A stretch of DNA of 64,000 bases, taken from Geosmithia putterillii (lineage: Eukaryota > Ascomycota > Sordariomycetes > Hypocreales > Bionectriaceae). Below the pieces are notes generated by a model. It was not told where the DNA came from. It did not search any database and saw only the letters and a list, made by a program, of their open reading frames with translations. The translations under genes and the position numbers were made by a program. The DNA is taken from the NCBI GenBank assembly GCA_900188575.1, contig FYEU01000257.1, positions 62,001-126,000 of the forward strand, read 5' to 3'. Position 1 is the first letter of the stretch. Every line of letters starts with the position of its first letter. Below, one piece after another: positions 13,033 to 22,660 of the stretch.

Positions 13033-14013
13033 GCCTCATCTGGCTAAAGACCCAGGATCGACACAAACGAGATCGAAACGAAACAAGAAAAACAAGAAAA
13101 AAAGATTTCAAGCGACAAGGCATATTATTACTTCTTATGACGGACTGTGCCTTCTTTTTTGCAAGCCGTACACATACGATACCACGTCCTTTGTATTATT
13201 TGATACTTAATAGGAAACTGTGAATACATTCCATCCTTCTTTATGTTTTAACCAATTTACTATTTCAATTCAATTCATTCCTATGTTGCATTCAATCCCA
13301 TGTTTTCTCGTGACGCAGAAAAATCGAAACATGTAACTGTGTGCCAGCAGCCACTAGCATGGTGTTCTACTAACCGCACCGTAATAAGTAGAGTCTTCAG
13401 TGCCGAATGTACATGCACCCTATCCGGACGTCGTCGCCTGGCTACCGCCGGAAGAGGCAAGCCACAGTTGAGCATTCAAGACATGGAAAGTATTGAAGCA
13501 AAGGTCCATATACGGACCATATACGCACCGGGTGATCTAAGTCACAGCGAAGGAGAGTATTCCAATAATGCATGCGAAAGCAGAAAGGCTTTCCCTTCGA
13601 TTCCTATACTCCGTACCCACTGCCCAACAAGGCGTGCAGCGTGTAGGACTGTACTGCATTCGTCAGATGGTTCTTGCAGAACTTCGCCAAGACTTTTGAC
13701 TGAGGAACAAAATTATTCCATCCTTGGTCGGATCTGGCTCGGATTACGGACATAATTGAATCCAGAGCAAAGCGTGGCGTCGAGAACACATACTGACAGG
13801 CCCCAGCAAGCGAGGCTGTCAGGCAACCGGGTCCTGAGACTGAGAAGCGGTGGACCCTCGTGACCGGGGGCTCTTTAGTGGGGCCCCAGGGCACCGGGTA
13901 TAACGCTGAACCTTATCAGATGATCTGATAAAATTCCCTCAACGCCCTTGCATGCAACCCCAGATCAACGTCGACGGGTGCCTGTTAGTGCTGTTGCACG
14001 ACTCTTGCCCGTC
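13033..14013. other. Intergenic: sugar transporter 3' side to ferric reductase 5' side
   Basis: About 1 kb with no supported gene. It begins with an A-rich 3' untranslated region of the transporter. It contains a TACTCCGTA motif at 13607-13615. The end is the upstream region of the ferric reductase; just before that gene there is a short inverted repeat with TTATCAGATGATCTGATAA at 13914-13932, which holds outward-facing GATA cores (TATC/GATA). Confidence 0.5.
13914..13932. promoter_or_regulatory. GATA-containing inverted repeat upstream of ferric reductase
   Basis: A near-perfect palindrome TTATCAGATGATCTGATAA lies about 80 bases before the reductase start codon. Each arm reads CTGATAA outward, and the HGATAR core is the binding site of fungal GATA factors. 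Iron-responsive GATA repressors (SreA/Sfu1/Urbs1 type) recognise ATCWGATAA, and the right arm, ATCTGATAA, fits that consensus exactly. This makes it a good candidate iron-regulatory site. The assignment is from the consensus only. Confidence 0.6.
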
Positions 14014-16591
14014 ATGAAGCCTTCATGGATCTACTACGGAGGCCTTGTGCTCCTACTGCCTTATGTTGCCACTGCCGCGGCGGACGAAGACGCGGATGCG
14101 GGCGAGGACGAGGTGGAAGTCCAGCTGGAGCCCGTTGAGGAGGGGGCGGAGCCGAGGGGCATCTGGTGCGTCGAGGCCTGTGCAAACTCGCTGTTCAAGG
14201 TGCCATTCTCAGACGCCGATCACGACTTGCCCTCTCAGGCCCAGAAATGCGCCAGCCGGCTTCACATCGAGTCCATGTACCTGTGCCTGCGGATCCACTG
14301 CGACACAGAGATCCGGGACAAGGCCGTCCAGGACATGAGCGACAGGTGCCAGGTCAACGCGGGACTCACGTTACCTCCGTACCACGACATTGTCGACAGA
14401 TTCTCAGATGAGGACATATCACACCTGCCTCGAGTCAACTCCACCGCTGTGGGACAGGGCCCGACATATGACAAACCTGTGCTCCCGTCCGCGTCGTTAT
14501 TTACGGCATGGTTCAAAACTCTGGTTCGTCTCCATCTTCCCAACCTGAAACCTCCCGTGAAAACTGTGGCCTTTTGAGGCTCAGAGTCTAATGTCTTTCA
14601 TCATATAGGACGCCGTTACATATGTACACTTCTATCATGCCTTCTACGGACTGTCTATGACTCTGTTCTGGGTCGGCGTCTGCACCATCGGTGTATTTTA
14701 TCGTGCCCTCGCGCATTATGAGGCGCGGCAGTCCCAACGCTTCGGTCCGCAGAGCTGGCTCAGACGATGGTTCAAAAGGAACATCCTTACGCCCGCCGCC
14801 TTTGGAAAGGTCTGCACCCAAGACGTAGGAGGGTGGGCCACCATCCCGTCGCGTATCCAGTCCATCACGCTACTACTGTTTCTCGTTCTCAACGTTGGAT
14901 GCGTTCTGCACGGGTACAAGATCTTCCCTGGAAACATTTAGTACGTACATGTAACGACCCCTCCTTCAGTCCACTGGCTGTTACTGACACTGCCTTCTTC
15001 CCATAAACAGTTTCCCCTCCACGACGAAGCAGGTCCTTCGTTACGTCTCAGACAGGACTGGCATCATATCATTTGCCAACTTTCCCCTGATCTGGTTGTT
15101 TGGTATGAGGAACAATGTCGTCATTTGGATCACTGGATGGGACTTTGGAACCTTCAACAAGTTCCATCGTTGGGTTGCCCGAGTGGCCACCGTGCAAGCT
15201 GTCATCCACTCCGTCGGATACACAATCATCCTCTTCAGGGGTAAGTAAACATATCATCAACTGGCGCGTTTGGAATATCCTGGCTAACAGTATGTCGCAG
15301 AGGGTGGATGGCCCTACTTCTCCATGTGGCTGAGCATGTTCTTCTTCTGGGTCGGCGAACTGGTAAGAGATCTCCCGCTCCATATATCTTGTTACGACGG
15401 CTTTTTAACATTCCATTACTTATAGGCCACGATTTTCATGTGTGCACTCGTACTTCTCTCCATATATTGGTTGAGAAGACACTACTACGAGACCTTTTTG
15501 ATCATCCACATCGTGCTCTCCGTCTTGATTCTAGCCACTATGCTCGGGTAGGTTGAATGTTTCCATCCTATCTTCTTCCGGTACAGATGCTAACTTACCT
15601 GAATAGTCACGTCTCCATTTTCGGCGGCGAATATGACGTATTTGTGTGGGTTCCAGCATTGATATGGGTTCTCGACCGTGTCATTCGCGTCAGCCGCGTC
15701 TTCCTCTTCAACTCGCGTGTCTGGAACACGATGGCAATGGCGACATTCAACCCAGCCGCCAACATCATCCGTCTCGAGGTGCCGATCCCGTCAAAGCGAC
15801 ACAAGGTCGCGCCCGGTACCTATTACTACCTGAGCACTCTCAACGACAATAAGTTCTGGGAGAGTCACCCGTTCACAGTGGCATCCTCTACACCCGGCAC
15901 CACAAGCTATGCAGACAACGAGCGGGCTGCACTTCTGGCTTCCGACGAGAACGGGCTAGGCGAGGGCCCCGAAACCCGCCAGATGATGACATTCCTCATA
16001 AGGCCATACGATGGTTTCACTGCGCGCATGAGAGACACGGCGGCCTCACAGGCGCCAAAGCCCGCCTTGCTGCGTATGGCCGTCGACGGTCCGTACGGCG
16101 AGACGCTGCCCCTGCAGTTCTTTGACAACGTCCTTTTCATCGTCGGTGGTAGCGGTATAGTCGTTCCAATGACGTACAGTCGCACGCTTGCCCAGGACTA
16201 TTTGAGCGAGACGGGTCACAAGCCCCGTCGTGTCTCTATTCACTGGTCCGTTAGGGAGGCTGCCTTTGTCAACGACACCATCCAGCAGGATTTTGACCCT
16301 GATCTCAACTACGCAAACATACACACACACGTCTACTTCACGGGAGAGTGTGGTCCTGATGGCCCAGTAGAGCCTCGGAATGAGCAGTACAAGATCACTT
16401 GGAGCAGGCAGCGGCTAGATGCCTCTGTCGCTGTGAGGGATGCCGCAAGGGCCATTGTCGGTGAAGGCTCGCTGGCCATCATTGCCTGTGGTCCTGCTGC
16501 CATGGCTGATGCAGCACGGCAAGCAACAGTGGAGGAAATGGGACGAAGCGCGAACCGCATAGAGTATTTTGAAGAAAGCTTCCAGTGGTAA
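14014..16591 (+). CDS. Ferric-chelate reductase (FRE/NOX family metalloreductase)
   Basis: Six exons (14014-14523, 14609-14940, 15011-15240, 15301-15362, 15426-15547, 15607-16591) encode 746 residues. The chosen ATG at 14014 opens a hydrophobic signal peptide (about residues 1-22); an in-frame ATG at 13948 would bury it behind 22 polar residues. A Cys-containing ectodomain of about 150 residues follows, then a ferric-reductase transmembrane domain with paired histidines for two haems (helix with FHRW..VIH and helix with HYYETFLIIH), a FAD-binding domain with HPFTVAS (from residue 506) and an NAD(P)H domain with GGSGIVVP (599-606). The enzyme passes electrons from cytosolic NADPH across the plasma membrane to reduce Fe(III) or Cu(II). 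A GATA palindrome of iron-repressor type lies upstream. Confidence in class is high; metal preference is open. Confidence 0.93.
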
Positions 16592-17135
16592 GGCAACTTA
16601 CTGGTCAACATTGGACTCTCCCTCATCAGCATACACGACCTTGCAGCCTTTTAGATTGAGCATATTGGATACATTTCATGCATTTATTCAGACGTTACAT
16701 AGAGCATTGGATACTTTTCTATACACACAAAACATCAATACATCATGAGATCACAGTGTAATCCTCTTCCATTTTGTGAAGCAGTATTAGTGGCCGAAGT
16801 CTCCGATACAGCGAGTAGCATATCAACACTGTTCAAGAATCGAACTGTTAACTTTGCCCCCCTCAAATCATCCTGAGTATCCTAGAAAACAAGTGACCTC
16901 TAATAATAAAAATCCAGTACTGCCAGAATCCAAGTACAGGCGAACATTGTGTCTGGACATGCAAGTCCAGGTACTCGTAGGTAGGTCAGCTCGGGTGTGG
17001 CACGTGACTCCGCGAGCGACGGTGGAAGCTTCCGAAATTTGTCCAGTTCGCGACGAAGGAAAGAGAGCTGCGCGTACCAACGAAACGCGGTCACGGAATC
17101 AGCCAAAAAAGAAGCTTGCTTGCGCGAGAACTAGA
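16592..17135. other. Intergenic: ferric reductase 3' to ARP6 5'
   Basis: About 540 bases with no gene. It holds a TACTCGTA motif (16972-16979) and, 130 bases before the ARP6 start, a GGCACGTGAC E-box-type element. Confidence 0.5.
16999..17008 (+). promoter_or_regulatory. E-box-type element GGCACGTGAC upstream of ARP6
   Basis: The CACGTG core at 17001-17006 is the consensus of Cbf1-like bHLH factors. The same 10-mer occurs upstream of the UFD1-domain gene (22397-22406). Binding is inferred from consensus only. Confidence 0.4.
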
Positions 17136-18577
17136 ATGGCTGGGGGCCGCAAATCCAAGGCGGCAGCAGTGCCTCCGCCGCCGCAAAAGACGCTCGTAGT
17201 CGACAACGGCGCGTCGACCCTCAAGGCCGGGCTGGTCAACGGAAGCGAGTATGACGTCGAGCCACGCGTGGTACCCAACTGCATCGCCCGCGATCGATAC
17301 AGGAAGACATACGTGGCCGAGGATATTGAGAAGTGCCGCGACTTCAGCGAGATACAGTTTCGGCGCCCCGTCGATAGAGGCTTCGTCGTCAACTGGGAGG
17401 CGCAGAAGGAGATATGGGATCGGCAGTTCATCGACGACGGCGCGCCGCTGAGGTGCGACCCCAGCGACACCAGGCTGCTCCTGGCCGAGCCTCCCAATAG
17501 CCTGCCCGTTTTGCAGTCGAATTGCGACCAAATGGTCTTTGAGGAATACGGGTTTGCCAGCTACTATCGCGGCATCGGTATGTGACCGACCAGCCGACTA
17601 ACCAAGCCGTGCATTGCATTGCGCCAATGGCAAGAACTGATTACTGACAGTGTGTGTGTCTTTGTTCAGGGTCAACATTTAACGCCTACCACGACGTGCA
17701 AAACATCTTTCGAACCCCACGCGACGCCCCCGTCGTGGCAAACGTCCCCGCTGAGGTAGTCCTTGTCGTGGACTCGGGATACTCGCATACGACCGTCACG
17801 CCCGTCCTTGGCGGCCGACCACTACACTCGGCGATCCGAAGACTCGACGTCGGAGGAAAGCTCCTAACCAACTACCTTGCACGGCTCTTGTCTCTGCGAC
17901 ACTTTGACATGCGTAACGAGACGTACATTGTCAACGAGATGAAGGAGGCCGCCTGCTTCGTGTCGACTGACTTCAAGGCCGACATGGAGAGGTGCTGGAA
18001 GGGTACTCGCGGGGACCGTCGCCCGGAAAGCATCACCGCCGGCGGAATTGCCAAGGACTATATCCTCCCCGACTTCCACACTCGCTCTAAGGGTATTCTG
18101 TCCGAGTACGATCCTGCTCGGCATTCTAAGGCCCGTCGCATGACTTCCGGCACGGCTGTCGACGAGGATGCCCTCACCTTGCGAAACGAGCGCTTTGCGA
18201 TCCCCGAGATTATATTTAACCCGTCTGATATGGGGATGCGCCAACCCGGACTTCCCGCCCTGATCCGCGAGTCACTCGAGTCGCTCCCAATCGGATTGTG
18301 GCCTGGACTGCTGGCAAACGTGGTCGTTGTCGGCGGCAATACTATGTTCGATGGGTTCATCCAGAGACTGCAGCGTGAGCTTGTTCAGCTATTTCCTGAT
18401 GACTGCGTCGTCAGGGTGGCCCGGCCGGCCGATCCCATCACTAGTACGTGGCATGGGGCCGCCAACCTGGCGAGGCACCATGACATTGACAAGCTCAGCA
18501 TCACCAAGAAAGAATACGACGAGTACGGCGCGTCGTGGGTCGCTCGCAAATTCGCCAAGGGGCTCAACACCGAATGA
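17136..18577 (+). CDS. ARP6: Actin-related protein 6 (SWR1 chromatin remodeller subunit)
   Basis: Two exons (17136-17577 and 17670-18577) encode 449 residues. The fold is actin-like: the phosphate-1 motif VVDNGASTLKAGL (residues about 20-32), a second nucleotide motif VVDSGYSHTTVTPV in exon 2, and GGNTMFDGF near the end. The hallmark Arp6 segments are present, such as the acidic-basic FEEYGFASYYR region just before the intron. Arp6 is a conserved subunit of SWR1, which swaps H2A for H2A.Z in promoter nucleosomes and docks on heterochromatin; it acts in the nucleus. The ATG at 17136 gives a basic start typical of the family, while the frame is open upstream to 16854 without similarity. The residues between exons join as G-S-T-F-N, in frame. 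It is not conventional actin: loops differ throughout. Confidence 0.93.
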
Positions 18578-19660
18578 GATACGACCAGGAAGTGCCTGAG
18601 CGACTACATCTTTTACCACTATTGCGTCTTGGAATGAGTCTCCGGCCTTGACTGCTTTTATGACACACCGAGCGCTCTGGATATTCCAGCCTGTTCCCCA
18701 GTTTCTTGTGAAATACGTCGAAATTTAGGCAGTTTTGTCAAGTCGACCATCATCAACCTCTCCCGCCGGAGGCCCTGATACCCTCTTCACCGATAAAGAT
18801 GGCTTCCTTGTCTACGAGCCCTCCGAGCATATTACAGGGACAACGAGTTGCCTCATTTCGGAACCATAGACCAGTGGGACCAAGAAAGCAATATATTCAT
18901 TGCAAGCACGCTTCTGGGGAGATGGTGAGCCTGCCGGCTCGTCTTTCGACCAAGCCGTCGAGTTCACGAGTTGTGGCAGGATGTCTGCACCGGAGCCAGA
19001 TGAGCCATGCTGTTTGGCTAGCATGGCTCGCCGTGGTTGACGGGTTGCACTATTCTACCCGGATCCTAGGAGGGGGGAGTGGAGTGATATATGGTGGCAA
19101 TGCACAAATAGCTGTGGGCAAGTCATTCCAGACTGCTCACAGGCGACCGAGCCCGCGTCCGCGTGAGATACACCCTGCTGTATTGTCAGTATCGTTGTAG
19201 CTATCGTCGTTGGGAGGCAGCCTATGCTTACAGTCGCACTGCCGGAAGGGTTAGCCATGTCCACTCAAGTTACAATCGCCAGCGACTACTCACGAATGTC
19301 GATGATGAACCCTCATTGTGGGTCAAACAGTACCCGCTGCAGCAGCGTCGGCAGGTCTTCTGCGTCTTCTCGATGCACGGTTCGCACTGCACAAAACCAT
19401 CAGTCAGTCCGGGCCAGGAGGGGAAAGTGTCGCGGTATGTCTGCATACATTCTGGCCGCATTCCCAGCAGCTCTTGCTAGTCTTGGCCTAGAGACACAAC
19501 CAGTTAGTTACCCGCGAGACAATAGAACCATGCTTGGAAATAACGAAATGGTGTAAAGAAGGGTAGCTTTGAAAGCATCAACAAACACTGCATACATCTT
19601 GATGTCGTGGAAAGAGCAGATATCAGCAGGCATTTTCATGTCTAGCCAAGTCATGCCACT
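18578..19660. other. Intergenic: ARP6 3' to F-box 3' (convergent)
   Basis: About 1.1 kb between converging genes. No gene is supported. Open frames such as 18799-19200 and 19224-19556 on the plus strand show no family motif. A broken gene relic is possible, because short coding-looking patches occur in different frames between 18780 and 19500, but I could not name it. Confidence 0.4.
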
Positions 19661-21031
19661 TCATCTCGGCAGTGTCCCGTCTCGATCGATGCATTCTTGG
19701 CAGAGCCCATTTCGTACCTTGGGTTTCGCGCTCCGGAGGTAGGGCTCGGCTGTTCCAAGCACCTCGTCTGCTCCCACGGTATCTTCGGAGCCAAAGTGCG
19801 CACCGTAGGCGTGGTTAGGCGGCGTGTAGCAAGATTCGCACCACCACTGGTGGCAAGAAGTGCAATACCGCTCTCTGAGGCACTCGAGGCATCTCGGGAC
19901 AAAGGCCTCTGCCGGAAGTCGGGGGCTTGTGGCTGCTCGGACCGACGCTGACAGAGTGGGAGGGGGCGCCAGAAGCGGAAGTCTTCCGGGAGTGTTGCTT
20001 GCCAACGAAGGGTCAACCAGCCCCTCGGGCGATGCACCACAACCGTTGCACGGTGGGATGGCAAACGTTGCGATAGCTGGGCTGTTGTCCGAGGTCGAGT
20101 GGATCTTGCCAAACACGTGCGAGTTTCGGTGACGCGGACCTTGACAGAGCACTGCATCAAACGCAATGATGCCCTCGCACGCAAGAAGGCATTGAGCCCA
20201 GTCCTCTTGGGTATTCTTGGAGATGACACGCCCCTTCTTGGACCACCACGGCTCAATGTCCCTGCTGAGAGACGACGACAGGGCCTGCTGGCTCTTGTGG
20301 TTCCACTCAGCGCCGATGGTGAGCTTGTCCGCGCTGGACGCGGGTGCAGCTATCGTATCCTTGGAGCCAAAGACATACAAAGCCTTGAGTCGTGGGGTCC
20401 CTTCGGGGCGGCTTCTTCGGCAGGCATACTGAAGCGACCCACGAAGCTTCCCTTGGTTGAGGTTCTTGGCATCGCGGACAGACAAGATCCGCACGCTGTA
20501 GGCGGGGTCGATGATGATGTCGTTGCACAGCTCGGCCGTGACGGACAGGCCGTCGAGAACTAGTGTCTGGACATCCTGTAGAATGTTTCGTCTCTGGAGC
20601 TTGGAGAAGATCCCCCTCAGCGGTCCAGAATAGAATCTGTGGTAGAGTTGTTCTTGTGAGCTCCATGTTCTTGGCAGTGTATCAAGTGGGCTGACCGGTA
20701 GCCCGGAATCCTCTAACACTCACTCATCTTCACTTAGATTTTCGTCGAGCTGGGCATTACGCCAGACCTGGCCTCCGCGATCGATACCCTCAATATCAAA
20801 TTGCGCTGCCTTAATACCGGAGAGATCAAGGTGCCGAAAGATACCGGGGGATTCGTGCACAAGGCTGCGGAAGTCACGGTTCGTAGCGGCAAGGTTCAGT
20901 AAGGCGGAAACGGGTAGGTGGGAAATGATGTTTTCGAGGACAAGTCTGTTAAAAAGGGCGTCGAGGAGTGGATCAGACGATTGGGTCCCTTTATGAAAGC
21001 GCGTTCGGTCTGGGATGGCGGATTGCAGCAT
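19661..21031 (-). CDS. F-box protein with C-terminal cysteine cluster
   Basis: The minus-strand gene runs from an ATG at 21031 to a stop at 19661. An F-box lies near residues 24-70 (LFNRLVLENIISHLPVSALL then LAATNRDFRSLV), the module that binds Skp1 in SCF ubiquitin ligases. The middle is a leucine-spaced region, and the C-terminus has Cys pairs (CLECLRERYCTSCHQWWCESC, then a later CQEC) that look metal-binding. An in-frame TGA at 20720-20722 interrupts the frame. A 48-base GT..AG intron at 20713-20760 would remove it and keep the frame; a GTGAGT donor with an acceptor near 20670 (54 bases) is the alternative. Either gives a protein of about 437-440 residues. The substrate is unknown. It is divergent from the UFD1-domain gene, another ubiquitin-pathway gene. 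The stop could instead be a real lesion. Confidence 0.72.
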
Positions 21032-22660
21032 GTCAGGCTGCCAGGACCGATGCGCTGCTCTCTGACTTTAAGACGGTAGACGGCACAATGTCCAAAGACC
21101 AGAAGGGCCGGGTGTGCGAGTACCTGTATCAAGCTCCGTCCACAGTGCTGCGTCGGCAGGTCCGGTGATGTATTGGCGTCGGTGATTTGGTAGCAATGAG
21201 GCAATATGCAGATGGATGACGGGCTGGCCCTGATGTGGACGTCTCGAGTAATTGCCGCTTTCACAGGCGGCAAGCCAAGGTAGAGACCATGTAGATATAA
21301 GTATGGGGAAACGAGGTGGTATTCTTAGATGGCGGTAGGGAGACGAGGGGAAAGAAAGGTCAAGGGACAAGGGGCGAAACTGATCGACCAGAGGGGTATC
21401 CGGGCAGATAAAAGAACGAGGGCAAGGGCACCTGGGGCAACCTGGGGCAACCTGCAGCAAGGGAAATGATGAGCGAGTGCCACACCAGCGGGATGCCCAG
21501 TTAGAGAAGGAGGATGTGATGGGCGGTAGCCTGAGGTTTCACCCTCTTGAGAGGCCGTGGCAGTGGTGTCTCAGAGCCTAAAATTACTCTATTTTAGACG
21601 GGGTCTGTACTGTCAACTGGGCAGATGGATAACTATGTCCATCATGGCGTCGCCTTTAAAGGACTACTATGGGCAGGTTGGTGAGCTAGCTACGGCGCAA
21701 TGGCGGGCGATTGATTATGTTCCTCAGTCAGATTCGGGACGGCGCCGTGTCTTCCCCACCATATTCGCTCCGATAACGGCCAGCGGCGCCGCGATTGAAC
21801 ATTGAACTGGTCAAACTGTGGGTATTGGGCCGGTCTACAGCGGGTTCAAGACACGCCGTACGGCAGGTTGGCTGATCAACAATGGGGACGACTATAATAG
21901 CACACACTGGTACGAGTAGTTTATCACGCAGGCTCTTTTGTGAGATATTTCCGTTCCTTTGTCGCCCATGTTTCAGCGCAGTGCTCTCCTACGAGTATGT
22001 ACGAGGTCACACTTACTCTCTGTGACTTTTGCTATATCAAAACGTGGGGGCACGTGGCCGTTTGACTTGCTGTTATTTACGGAGTATTTATTACTGTGTC
22101 CTATCAGTAGCAGCTAGCAGCCAGCAGTACCTGTGTCAATACCCCGAGTTGCTTACGGTGTTTAGGCGACTGACTCCATTCCGTATACTGTACGGAGTAC
22201 TGCTCCGTATACTTGCGGTGTGTGGCTACTGATCTCGACAGTTGCAAAGTCTCCTTCTTCGCGTCACTCTAAATCTTCACCTATTATCAGTATTAATCAA
22301 GCATTGTCAATTTCTATTATCTGCATCGCTATCTGCGTGGTAAATGCTACTGATTGTCACAACGTCTTCCGTACTACAATCGACCGTTTCGGACGTGGCA
22401 CGTGACCTCATATGACGTCGATCTTGCTCGTACGTGGTAGAATATTGCCGAAACTGCTGACTGATGGGCATCGCCATGACGCACTCAGCAGCGGCCTGGT
22501 TTCAGCAAGCCTCCCGCCTACGAGTGACGGCTCCAGCTTACACCACGACCCCGGCGGCTTTAAACCATGGATATAGCGATCTGATTTCCCCTTCTTTATT
22601 CCTCCCATCCAAATCTCCCCAAATTTATTACGATACAAAGCACCCTCCGCTCCGAGCAAC
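21032..22660. other. Divergent intergenic region, F-box / UFD1-domain genes
   Basis: About 1.6 kb shared by two genes transcribed outward. A CCTGGGGCAA decamer is repeated near 21431-21460. TACGGAGTA motifs lie at 22078 and 22191, TACGAGTA motifs at 21911 and 21990. Candidate control sites near the UFD1-domain gene are an E-box and a CRE-like TGACGTC (22413-22419). No gene is seen. Confidence 0.5.
22397..22419 (+). promoter_or_regulatory. E-box plus CRE-like sites upstream of UFD1-domain gene
   Basis: GGCACGTGAC (22397-22406) is followed by TGACGTC (22413-22419), about 240 bases before the start codon. The first is a bHLH (Cbf1-type) consensus, the second a bZIP/CRE consensus. Inferred from consensus only. 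Confidence 0.4.

Noticed and set aside
13948..14013. Upstream in-frame ATG of the ferric reductase
   Set aside because: It would place 22 polar residues before the signal peptide; the ATG at 14014 fits the family better.
18799..19556. Possible relic gene between ARP6 and the F-box gene
   Set aside because: Short coding-looking patches shift frame repeatedly, and I could not assign them a family.
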